A program made the position numbers and the translations under genes. Positions 1-5,464 of a stretch of 5,464 bases of DNA are shown here, piece after piece. The first letter of the stretch is position 1. The number at the start of each line of letters is the position of its first letter. The notes under the pieces were generated by a model that saw only the letters and a program-made list of their open reading frames with translations, had not been told where the DNA came from and did not search any database. The DNA is from Nitrospirota bacterium (GTDB lineage: Bacteria > Nitrospinota > Nitrospinia > Nitrospinales > VA-1), in NCBI GenBank assembly GCA_003235465.1, contig QJWD01000114.1, forward strand, positions 1-5,464, read 5' to 3'.

Positions 1-373
1 GGGCTTTCTTAGCCCATTCCTCTTCGTCGAACAACGCCTGGCAATACTTCTGAAACAGAATTTCATTTTTGCTGAGCCGCTTGCCGTCGATGACGTAAGG
101 CGACGGGGGCGTGGCTTTCTGCGCCTTTTTAGGGGCGGCCGGGCGCTCGGCGACGGATTCGTCGATGTCGAAATCGTGGTCGTCCGAGAACACGAGTTGC
201 GACAACTCCTCCAGGCTGAGAACCAGGTTCAGCACCGAAAGGTTATTGATGAGTTCCTTGGATTTAAAATCCTCGAGAACCTGTTTCACATCCTTGGACG
301 TGATGAGGGCCTTCATGATGGCCTCGTTCAGGCTCTCGTACTCTTTGTCGAGGGAGGAATCGAATTGATCCAT
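1..373 (-). CDS. Unrecognised acidic helical protein, N-terminal part (cut by window edge)
   Basis: I do not recognise this protein. Reading the minus strand from ATG at 373-371 gives 124 open codons to the window edge without a stop, so the C-terminus is missing. The start is supported by AAGGAG at 388-383, nine bases before the ATG. Residues 1-73 look helical and acidic (MDQFDSSLDKEYESLNEA, then a leucine-rich stretch near 46-61 and a DDHDFDIDE patch at 64-72). A Pro/Ala/Lys linker follows at about 77-92, then a second segment beginning YVIDGKRLSKNEILFQKY at 93-110. There is no signal peptide or membrane segment, so it is probably cytoplasmic. It is divergent from hemB with a 442-bp gap, and nothing ties it functionally to haem synthesis. 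The open frame, the ribosome site and the amphipathic, low-complexity-free composition argue that it is real. The plus-strand ORFs overlapping it look like shadows. Confidence 0.75.
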   Translation of the reverse strand, partial: MDQFDSSLDKEYESLNEAIMKALITSKDVKQVLEDFKSKELINNLSVLNLVLSLEELSQLVFSDDHDFDIDESVAERPAAPKKAQKATPPSPYVIDGKRLSKNEILFQKYCQALFDEEEWAKKA

Positions 374-685
374 GGGGCTCTGCTCCTTGTCGAGATTAAT
401 GACTATCTCACTAATAATCAAATAGTTAGGGAGCAAGAGTTGTGCCATACCAAGCGGGCCTTCCTCACGAGGCTGGAAACCCTTATGATATAGCGGTTTG
501 CGGGCTATTTGGAAAATCTCGCCGGTGCCAGGTGTCGGAGATTTATCTTTTGGTGCCCTCGAAATGTGTCAAAATTCTAACAGATTGGGCCGGGCCGGCG
601 TGGTTCAAGTATTCCGCCACGCGCCTGCCCGGCTACCCCGGGAGGGCTATAAGGCCTTGATTCAGGAGGGCGAGGAGGCGTTTAA
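374..685. other. Intergenic region without a supported gene
   Basis: This is the left and middle part of the divergent gap. It contains the minus-strand ribosome site (383-388) and the inverted repeat at 395-415. A loose stem, AAATCTC (514-520) with GAGATTT (538-544), has a 17-base loop and is followed by ATCTTTT; it is too weak to call a terminator. From about 585 to 660 the sequence turns GC-rich, with a small GCCGG-G-CCGGC palindrome at 589-599. Two plus-strand frames are open here (442-660 from GTG and 498-704 from TTG). Neither has a convincing ribosome site, and neither protein is recognisable. They could be remnants of a decayed gene, but I cannot support that. I see no tRNA or known RNA. 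Confidence 0.5.
395..415. repeat. Imperfect inverted repeat upstream of the minus-strand gene
   Basis: The arms are ATTAATGA (395-402) and TCACTAAT (408-415), separated by CTATC. They match at 7 of 8 positions. The repeat lies in the AT-rich stretch 22 bp upstream of the minus-strand start codon and just upstream of its ribosome site, where an operator or a 5'-UTR hairpin would sit. No convincing -35/-10 pair is visible for this gene, so the role is a guess. Confidence 0.35.
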
Positions 686-883
686 ATGTTTCATGGGCGG
701 GTGAGAGCGTCCTTGATTCTGGCTTGCATTGCTCTTATGATGGTTCCATCATCCTTGAATATGAGATTTCAGACTCCATCCGGAATAAGAGCAAATCAAC
801 GTCACTTCAGGCAAAATGTCATTTCCCCGTCACAGATCGAGAAGGCTCAGGCAGAACGAGAACATCCTGCGCCTGGTGCGTGA
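686..883 (+). CDS. Possible small ORF with signal-peptide-like N-terminus, overlapping hemB
   Basis: The frame encodes 65 residues from ATG at 686. In favour: a perfect AGGAGG at 673-678 sits seven bases before the ATG, much better than the site in front of hemB. The N-terminus also looks like a signal peptide or membrane segment: MFHGRVR, then the hydrophobic run [16 protein letters not shown] (about residues 8-23). Against: the codons do not show the high third-position GC of the neighbouring genes, and the last 68 bases lie inside hemB in another frame. The likely hemB promoter (713-741) also falls within it. It could be a small exported or membrane peptide, a translated leader affecting hemB, or a chance frame. 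I lean towards chance or leader. Confidence 0.25.
   Translation: MFHGRVRASLILACIALMMVPSSLNMRFQTPSGIRANQRHFRQNVISPSQIEKAQAEREHPAPGA
713..741 (+). promoter_or_regulatory. Probable sigma70-type promoter of hemB
   Basis: TTGATT (713-718, 4 of 6 matches to TTGACA) and TATGAT (736-741, 5 of 6 matches to TATAAT) are separated by exactly 17 bp. The expected transcription start is near 748, giving a leader of roughly 68 bases before the hemB ATG. An inverted repeat overlaps the -10 box and the predicted start point. Confidence 0.55.
737..752. repeat. Inverted repeat over the hemB -10 region, candidate operator
   Basis: The arms ATGATGG (737-743) and CCATCAT (746-752) are perfectly complementary and flank TT. 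The repeat covers five bases of the -10 box and runs through the predicted transcription start, a placement typical of a repressor operator. A two-base gap is too small for an RNA hairpin with the full stem, so a DNA-binding site is the more natural reading. No regulator can be named. Confidence 0.35.
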
Positions 884-1790
884 AACGCGGTTGTCGGTGG
901 ACGACTTGATCGAACCCATGTTCGTCTCTGAGGGCCGGGGCGTCAGGCAGGAGATTTCGTCCATGCCGGGCGTGAACCGCTGCTCCATCGACACCCTGCT
1001 CGAGGACGCGAGGGAAAGCCACAGCCTCGGCATTCCCGCGGTGATCCTGTTCGGCATCCCCGACAAAAAGGACGCGGTGGGCTCCGAAGCCTACAACCCC
1101 GACGGCATCGTGCAGCGCGCGGTGCGCGAAATCAAATCGGCAGTGCCCGAGCTGTTGGTCATCACCGATGTCTGCATCGACGAATACACCGACCACGGCC
1201 ACTGCGGCGTGGTGAAGGACGGGCGCATCCTGAACGATCCGACCCTCGAGCTGCTCAGCCGCATGGCCAAAACGCATGCCGACGCGGGCGCCGATATCGT
1301 CGCCCCTTCCGACATGATGGACGGCCGCGTCGGGGCGATCCGCGATGCGCTGGACGAATCGGGACACGAGGACACCCCCATCCTGTCCTACGCCGCGAAA
1401 TTCGCCTCGGCATTTTACGGGCCGTTTCGCGAAGCGGCGGATTCCTCCCCCAAGTTCGGCGACCGCCGGTCCTACCAGATGGACCCGGGAAACCAGGGGG
1501 AAAGCCTGAAGGAAGTGTTGCAGGATATCGAAGAGGGCGCCGACATGGTCATGGTCAAACCGGCGCTGGCTTACCTGGATATCATCCGCATGGTGCGCGA
1601 CAGCGTTTCCGTTCCCGTGGCGGCCTACCATGTCAGCGGCGAATACGCCATGATTCACGCCGCCGGCCGGAACGGCTGGCTCAACACGGAGGCGGCCATG
1701 ATGGAAAGCCTTCTCGCCATTAAAAGGGCTGGGGCGCACATGATTCTCACCTATTACGCCAGGGAGGCAGCCAGGCTCCTGGCACGCTGA
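816..1790 (+). CDS. hemB: Porphobilinogen synthase (delta-aminolevulinic acid dehydratase)
   Basis: This cytoplasmic enzyme condenses two 5-aminolevulinate molecules into porphobilinogen, the common pyrrole precursor of haem and other tetrapyrroles. The 324-residue length is normal for the family. The N-terminus ([13 protein letters not shown], then [21 protein letters not shown]) matches family N-termini. This supports ATG 816 although only a weak CAGG (808-811) precedes it; an in-frame stop at 786-788 rules out an earlier start. The two Schiff-base lysines are present: K195 in [17 protein letters not shown] and K248 in [13 protein letters not shown]. The metal loop reads [14 protein letters not shown] (residues 118-131), giving C120, D122 and C130. 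The E. coli enzyme has three cysteines at these positions, so this is a mixed Cys-Asp-Cys site. The C-terminal YHVSGEY (271-277) is also typical. It appears to be transcribed alone from the promoter at 713-741; no clear terminator follows it. Confidence 0.97.
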   Translation: MSFPRHRSRRLRQNENILRLVRETRLSVDDLIEPMFVSEGRGVRQEISSMPGVNRCSIDTLLEDARESHSLGIPAVILFGIPDKKDAVGSEAYNPDGIVQRAVREIKSAVPELLVITDVCIDEYTDHGHCGVVKDGRILNDPTLELLSRMAKTHADAGADIVAPSDMMDGRVGAIRDALDESGHEDTPILSYAAKFASAFYGPFREAADSSPKFGDRRSYQMDPGNQGESLKEVLQDIEEGADMVMVKPALAYLDIIRMVRDSVSVPVAAYHVSGEYAMIHAAGRNGWLNTEAAMMESLLAIKRAGAHMILTYYAREAARLLAR

Positions 1791-1827
1791 GAAACCTGTT
1801 TATTGAACCCGTTTTTTCCGCCGCCGC

Positions 1828-1841
1828 GTTGCGATCGCAAC
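1828..1841. repeat. Perfect 14-bp palindrome GTTGCGATCGCAAC
   Basis: A gap-free palindrome containing GCGATCGC lies between hemB and the next promoter, with its right end 12 bp before the -35 box. Its position suits an upstream operator or activator site for the three-gene unit. It has no T-run after it, so it is not a standard terminator. The same octamer is the HIP1 repeat abundant in cyanobacteria, but a single copy says nothing about ancestry. Confidence 0.45.
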
Positions 1842-1853
1842 CCTTGGGCGCTA

Positions 1854-1883
1854 TTGATAATGATAGAAGCATGTGTTTATAAT
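1854..1883 (+). promoter_or_regulatory. Strong sigma70-type promoter of the regulator / membrane protein / PBP unit
   Basis: TTGATA (1854-1859, 5 of 6) and a perfect TATAAT (1878-1883) are separated by 18 bp. Transcription would begin near 1890, leaving a leader of about 29 bases. That leader carries two tandem GTTACA hexamers (1892-1903) immediately followed by the ribosome site AAGGAG (1905-1910). This is the best promoter in the window and the only clear one for the three downstream genes. Confidence 0.75.
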
Positions 1884-1918
1884 GAGCTAGGGTTACAGTT
1901 ACATAAGGAGAACATTTG

Positions 1919-2542
1919 ATGTCGATATTGGCTCAGAATCTGAAGACCATTCGCAAAGAACTGAGATGCACTCAATCCGTCATGGGGGACATCCTCAAGG
2001 TCGGATTCAGGACCTACGTCCGCTATGAAGCCGGGGAGCGCGATGCGCCGGTTTCCATTCTCGTCAAAATCGCCCGCCTCGGCAGCATTTCCCTGGAACG
2101 CCTGTTGACGACGGAAATCACCCGCAACGATATCGTCGCAGCCAAAACCCTGACGAAGGATCAAGCGGCGCCGGATGTGAAATCGGTCAATTTCCAGACC
2201 GGCCAGATCGCCCTCAGGAAACCGGCCCGGCAGGAGTGGTTGACCCTGGACGACGGCGAGCGGAAAATGCTCACCCTGTTTCGCAAGATGAGCCCCGAGC
2301 GCCAGGATGAGGTGCTGAAGGGGTTCGGCAAGCCGAGCGGCCGCCGCCCGGCCAAGGCGGTCAAGGAGAAGAAAAAGCCGGGGCGCAAGCCCGGCAAGAA
2401 GGCCGCCAAGCGCGTGGCCCCCAAGAAGGCGAAGAAGCGGGGGCGGCCCGGGCGCAAGAAGGCCGACAAGAAAATACTGAAAGAAAAAATCGACAAACTG
2501 AAGATGATCACAAGGTCCATCCAGAAAATCACCGTGAGATAA
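1919..2542 (+). CDS. XRE-type helix-turn-helix protein with lysine-rich AT-hook tail
   Basis: This is a predicted DNA-binding protein of 207 residues. Residues 4-66 resemble an XRE/Cro helix-turn-helix domain: LKTIRKELRCTQSVMGDIL, then a recognition-helix region FRTYVRYEAGERDAP, then a helix ILVKIARLGSISLERLL. Residues 67-140 form a linker with a helical part (LTLDDGERKMLTLFRKMSPE, 108-127). Residues 141-185 are extremely basic (24 Lys/Arg of 45) with repeated PGRK/PGKK units and an AT-hook-like core, KRGRPGRKK (173-181), recalling histone-H1-like bacterial proteins. A short charged helix ends the protein. AAGGAG at 1905-1910 is eight bases from ATG 1919 and only five from an in-frame TTG at 1916, so I prefer the ATG. 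The gene is first in a tight three-gene unit. It may regulate its own operon or act as a nucleoid-associated protein; the target is unknown. The basic tail has normal local GC-rich codons, so no transfer is apparent. Confidence 0.85.
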   Translation: MSILAQNLKTIRKELRCTQSVMGDILKVGFRTYVRYEAGERDAPVSILVKIARLGSISLERLLTTEITRNDIVAAKTLTKDQAAPDVKSVNFQTGQIALRKPARQEWLTLDDGERKMLTLFRKMSPERQDEVLKGFGKPSGRRPAKAVKEKKKPGRKPGKKAAKRVAPKKAKKRGRPGRKKADKKILKEKIDKLKMITRSIQKITVR

Positions 2543-2548
2543 GCGATT

Positions 2549-3457
2549 GTGACTTCCGCCAGGTTTCACGGCCAATGGCACGTGAAGGTTTTCCTCCTTC
2601 TCCTGGTTCTGCTGGCGCCCCTCGAATATTACGGCAAGGTATTCGAGCGCGGCATCGGTCACTATCTTAAATGGCAGAACCACAAGCGCCCCCAGCTCGG
2701 GCGCATGTGGGAACGTGACCGCCAGGCCATTGTCGCCCAGAATAAAATCCAGTCCATCCGCTCCGGCATCGACGACCAGCAGCGTTCCGCCGACTCGATC
2801 CAGTCTCTCAAGGAACTGTTCGAGAACGTGGCCCCGGCGTTTCCGCTGGTGGTGACGCGGCAGAAATTCCTGCAGCTGTATAACGATTTTCCCGGCCAGT
2901 GGTCCGAGCGCATCATCTCGCCCTTCGAGCTGATAGAGATCGACTCCGGGAAAAACTGGGACCGTGTTATCCTCAAGCGCTTCGGGCCGTGGATCACCGT
3001 GGGGTTTTTGAGCCTGGATGGCCTGCCGATCAAGGAAAGCTTTCTCTCGGTGGACGCGCTTTACGAGGTGCAGTCCACCCGCACGGTTAAACGCGGGCGG
3101 CTGGAGGATTCGGGCTTCGCCGCCGAGCGCATCTACCCGATCAACCGCCTCCTGCCCGTGCTCAAGACCCTGGACCTGGAAACCCAGAAAACGCTGTTTC
3201 CCGACCCCAGGTGGTTCCTGGAAAAGGATTACCACGTCACCCGCCTCGGCATCCTGAATAACGATGCCGCCGGCGCGCCGTCCCACACCACGCTCGGCAT
3301 CGAATACGACACCGATTATTACACCGGGGTTCTTCTGATCCCCGTTCCGGTGGAGATCACCTACAACATTCTCTCGCTGGTGGAAAATATGGAAGGAGAA
3401 AACGGCCTCGGCGCCGAGCCTTCCACTTCGATGGAGCCCTCCGGAGACAACCTTTGA
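2549..3457 (+). CDS. Single-pass membrane-anchored protein of unknown function
   Basis: I do not recognise this 302-residue protein. It starts with a short basic and polar stretch, then a hydrophobic segment VKVFLLLLVLLAPLEYYG (12-29) that acts as a signal anchor or uncleaved signal peptide. The rest would face the periplasm. There is no lipobox cysteine, and in fact no cysteine in the whole protein. The region 50-95 is helical and charged. Residues 124-180 (FELIEIDSGKNWDRVILKRF, then WITVGFLSLDGLP) look like a beta-rich domain. The tail 280-302 is acidic and probably disordered. GTG 2549 begins six bases after the preceding stop and is the first usable start (the frame opens at 2543). No strong ribosome site is seen, so coupling to the upstream gene is likely. 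GTG 2582 is an alternative start. The stop overlaps the penicillin-binding-protein start by four bases. The context suggests an envelope role, perhaps as a partner of the synthase, but this is inference. Confidence 0.85.
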   Translation: MTSARFHGQWHVKVFLLLLVLLAPLEYYGKVFERGIGHYLKWQNHKRPQLGRMWERDRQAIVAQNKIQSIRSGIDDQQRSADSIQSLKELFENVAPAFPLVVTRQKFLQLYNDFPGQWSERIISPFELIEIDSGKNWDRVILKRFGPWITVGFLSLDGLPIKESFLSVDALYEVQSTRTVKRGRLEDSGFAAERIYPINRLLPVLKTLDLETQKTLFPDPRWFLEKDYHVTRLGILNNDAAGAPSHTTLGIEYDTDYYTGVLLIPVPVEITYNILSLVENMEGENGLGAEPSTSMEPSGDNL

Positions 3458-5464
3458 TCCGCCGTCTGGCCGAAACCCTTTCTTTCGCCCTGTTCGCCGC
3501 GTTCCTCATCGCCGGTGTGTCCGCCATGGGTCTGTACTTTGGCTTGAGGGACGAACTGCCCCAGCTGCCCGACACCCTCGATTCGCTGAACCTCAGCCTG
3601 CCGACGGAAATCTACTCCGCCGACGGCGAGCGAATCCAGGTGCTGGGGGACCGGTTTCCCGTTTCCTTTCAGGACATCTCGCCGCACTTCGTCAAGGCCA
3701 TCGTCGCCGTCGAGGACAAGAACTTCTACAAGCACCGCGGCATCGACCACGTCGCCCAGCTGAGGGCGCTGTACATCAACCTCAAGGAGCGGCGCATCGT
3801 CCAGGGGGCGAGCACGCTGACGCAGCAGCTGTCGAAGAACCTGTTTTTTTCGTTCAAGCGCGGCTGGACGCGCAAGTTCAAGGAAACCCTCATCGCCATC
3901 CAGCTCGAATCGACGTTCAGCAAGGACGAGATTCTGAGCGCCTACAGCAACCAGGTCTATTTCGGCAGCGGCGCCTACGGCGTCGAAGAGGCGGCGCAGG
4001 TGTATTTCGGCAAGCGCGCGCGCGACCTCACCCTCCTGCAGGCGGCGATGCTGGCGGGCCTGCCCAATTCGCCGCACACCGCGAACCCGTTCAAGAACTA
4101 CGAGCGCGCCATGAAACGCGCGGAGCACGTGCTCTCGCGCATGGCGCGGGAAAAATTCATCACCGCCGAGGAAAGCCGGGCGGCGCTTGAATCGGAGCTT
4201 GGCCTCATCGAGGCCCGCGTCGAATCCAACCCGAACCAGTATTTCGCCAACATGGTGGTGACCAAGCTGGAGGAGGATTACGGCCGCGAATTCGTTCACT
4301 TCGGCGGCCTCAAGGTGTTCACCACGCTCAACAGCCAGTACAACCAGTTCGCCAAAAAAGCAGCCGAGAGCCACTTGGAAGCGCTGGAGGACAACATGAA
4401 GAACGGGCAGGGTGAGCTGCAGGTCGCCCTGGTGGCGGTGGAGAACAAGAGCGGCGCGGTGCGCGCCCTGCTCGGCGGGCGGAATTACTCCACCAGCCAG
4501 TTCAACCGCGCCCAGTCGAGCAATCGCCTGCCGGGGTCCTCGTTCAAGCCCTTCGTCTACCTCGCCGCCATGGAGAACCTGCATTATTCCCCCGCCACCG
4601 TGGTGCGCGACGAGCCGGTGGAGATCGACGTTCCCGGCAGCGGCACCTGGGTGCCGAAGAATTTCGGCGGCGTATTCGCAGGCGACGTGGTGCTGAAAAA
4701 GGCGATGATGAAATCGCTGAACGTGGTGTCCGCCAAGCTGATCCAGCAGGTGACGCCCGACAAGGTCATCCAGGTGGCGCGCCAGTTCGGCATCAAGAGC
4801 CCGCTCGGCAACAACCTGTCGCTGGCTCTTGGCACCTCGGGCGTGTCGCCCATGGAAATGGCCGGGGCGTTCAGCGTCATCGCCAACCTCGGCATCTACA
4901 ACGAGCCCTACCTAATAGAACGGATCGAGGATTTTCATGGCAACCGCCTGTACGAGCATTACTACCAGGGCGTGCAGCGCTTTTCGCAGAAGATGATCTA
5001 CCCGCTGTCCGACATGATGCAGGGCGTGGTGGACCGCGGCACCGGCCGCATCGTCCGGCGCATGGGCTTCGACCACCCCGCAGGCGGCAAAACGGGCACC
5101 ACCAACGACTTCAAGGACGGCTGGTTCAACGGCTTCACCCACGATTTCGCGGTTTCGGTGTGGGTGGGCAAGGACAATAACGAACCCATGATCGACAAGG
5201 GCGGGCGTGGGCTCACCGGCGGCCGCGCGGCGGCGCCCATCTGGGTGTTTTTCCTGCAGAAGGTGCTGGCGGGGAAGAACAAGGTCAAATTTCCCGTGCC
5301 GGCGGGCATCAAGCTCGCCACCGTCGACACGCGCACAGGCAAGCTGGCGGGCGAGAACAGCCTGGAAACCATCGAGGTGGCGGTGCCGGAATCCCTCGAC
5401 CTCTCGCCCGGCCCGGAGGAACGCGGCGTCGACCCGTTCGGCTTTCTCGATTTCCTGAACCGCG
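3454..5464 (+). CDS. Class A penicillin-binding protein (PBP1A-type glycosyltransferase/transpeptidase), 3' end cut off
   Basis: This bifunctional inner-membrane enzyme polymerises lipid II into glycan strands and cross-links the peptides in the periplasm. There are 670 codons with no stop before the edge; the C-terminus is missing, probably by a short stretch. A membrane anchor lies at about 8-30 (LSFALFAAFLIAGVSAMGLYF). The GT51 domain (about 48-235) has VAVEDKNFYKHRG with catalytic E87, GASTLTQQLSKN (118-129), RKFKE with E144, and a YSNQVYFGSGAYG motif (164-176). The transpeptidase domain (about 325-610) has SSFK (S362 nucleophile, K365), SLN (421-423) and KTGT (546-549). All catalytic motifs are intact. 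Only about 90 residues separate the domains, leaving little room for the OB-like insert of proteobacterial PBP1A. The start is TTG 3454, whose TTGA overlaps the upstream stop; CGGAG (3442-3446) lies seven bases ahead. ATG 3526 would destroy the anchor. Symbols such as mrcA are not assigned because paralogues cannot be separated here. Confidence 0.96.
   Translation, partial: MIRRLAETLSFALFAAFLIAGVSAMGLYFGLRDELPQLPDTLDSLNLSLPTEIYSADGERIQVLGDRFPVSFQDISPHFVKAIVAVEDKNFYKHRGIDHVAQLRALYINLKERRIVQGASTLTQQLSKNLFFSFKRGWTRKFKETLIAIQLESTFSKDEILSAYSNQVYFGSGAYGVEEAAQVYFGKRARDLTLLQAAMLAGLPNSPHTANPFKNYERAMKRAEHVLSRMAREKFITAEESRAALESELGLIEARVESNPNQYFANMVVTKLEEDYGREFVHFGGLKVFTTLNSQYNQFAKKAAESHLEALEDNMKNGQGELQVALVAVENKSGAVRALLGGRNYSTSQFNRAQSSNRLPGSSFKPFVYLAAMENLHYSPATVVRDEPVEIDVPGSGTWVPKNFGGVFAGDVVLKKAMMKSLNVVSAKLIQQVTPDKVIQVARQFGIKSPLGNNLSLALGTSGVSPMEMAGAFSVIANLGIYNEPYLIERIEDFHGNRLYEHYYQGVQRFSQKMIYPLSDMMQGVVDRGTGRIVRRMGFDHPAGGKTGTTNDFKDGWFNGFTHDFAVSVWVGKDNNEPMIDKGGRGLTGGRAAAPIWVFFLQKVLAGKNKVKFPVPAGIKLATVDTRTGKLAGENSLETIEVAVPESLDLSPGPEERGVDPFGFLDFLNR

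Noticed and set aside
514..551. AAATCTC/GAGATTT stem followed by ATCTTTT as a terminator
   Set aside because: The stem is short and AT-rich with a 17-base loop, and no gene end lies next to it on either strand.
498..704. Open plus-strand frames at 442-660 and 498-704 in the divergent gap
   Set aside because: They start with GTG and TTG, have no convincing ribosome site, give no recognisable protein and overlap each other. A gene remnant is possible but not supported.
819..1739. 306-codon minus-strand frame opposite hemB
   Set aside because: It is fully antisense to an unmistakable hemB; the His/Val/Gly-rich product is a codon-bias shadow.
1770..1817. GCCAGG-CT-CCTGGC at the end of hemB followed downstream by a run of six T (1812-1817) as a terminator
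   Set aside because: The hairpin is inside the coding sequence and 28 bases separate it from the T-run, so it does not form an intrinsic terminator.
2365..2470. Repetitive lysine/arginine codons as a DNA repeat array
   Set aside because: The repetition follows from the PGRK/PGKK protein pattern, with variable codons and spacing; it is coding low complexity and not a separate repeat element.
1877..3286. 469-codon open frame on the minus strand across the regulator and membrane-protein genes
   Set aside because: It lies antisense to two well-supported genes, includes the promoter and both gene junctions, and its Leu/Gly/Pro/Arg-rich product looks like a shadow caused by strong third-position GC bias.
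3361..4584. 407-codon open frame on the minus strand inside the penicillin-binding-protein gene
   Set aside because: The plus strand here carries all the conserved GT51 motifs and the start of the transpeptidase. The antisense product is rich in Glu, Val, Leu and His with no recognisable domain, as expected of a shadow.

Overview
The window looks like chromosomal DNA from a GC-rich Gram-negative-type bacterium. The coding regions strongly prefer G or C at third codon positions, while the short promoter regions are AT-rich. The gene set (haem biosynthesis, an XRE-type regulator, a class A penicillin-binding protein) is ordinary housekeeping. The sequence style would fit Nitrospinota or the former Deltaproteobacteria, but that placement is an impression and not a demonstration. 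I see no transposase, integrase, CRISPR array, tRNA or rRNA.

Layout. (1) Positions 1-373, minus strand: the N-terminal 124 codons of an unrecognised acidic, helix-rich cytoplasmic protein that runs off the left edge. (2) Positions 374-815: a divergent intergenic region. Its left part holds an imperfect inverted repeat just upstream of the minus-strand gene. Its right part holds a good sigma70-like promoter (713-741), an inverted repeat over the -10, and a doubtful small ORF with a strong Shine-Dalgarno sequence that overlaps the start of hemB. (3) Positions 816-1790, plus: hemB, porphobilinogen synthase, complete, with a mixed Cys-Asp-Cys metal triad. (4) Positions 1791-1918: a regulatory gap with a perfect 14-bp palindrome and a near-consensus promoter (TTGATA, 18 bp, TATAAT). 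(5) Positions 1919-5464, plus: a tightly packed three-gene unit. It encodes an XRE-type helix-turn-helix protein with a lysine-rich, AT-hook-bearing tail, a single-pass membrane protein of unknown function, and a bifunctional class A penicillin-binding protein (glycosyltransferase plus transpeptidase) still open at the right edge.

How the genes may work together. hemB appears to be transcribed on its own. The last three genes are separated by +6 and -4 bp and share one strong promoter. This suggests that the DNA-binding protein, the membrane protein and the peptidoglycan synthase are co-expressed. The most interesting points are the chimeric architecture of the regulator (XRE head on a histone-H1-like tail) and its linkage to a cell-wall synthase through an uncharacterised membrane-anchored protein, which could be a synthase partner. 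That functional link is inferred from gene order only.
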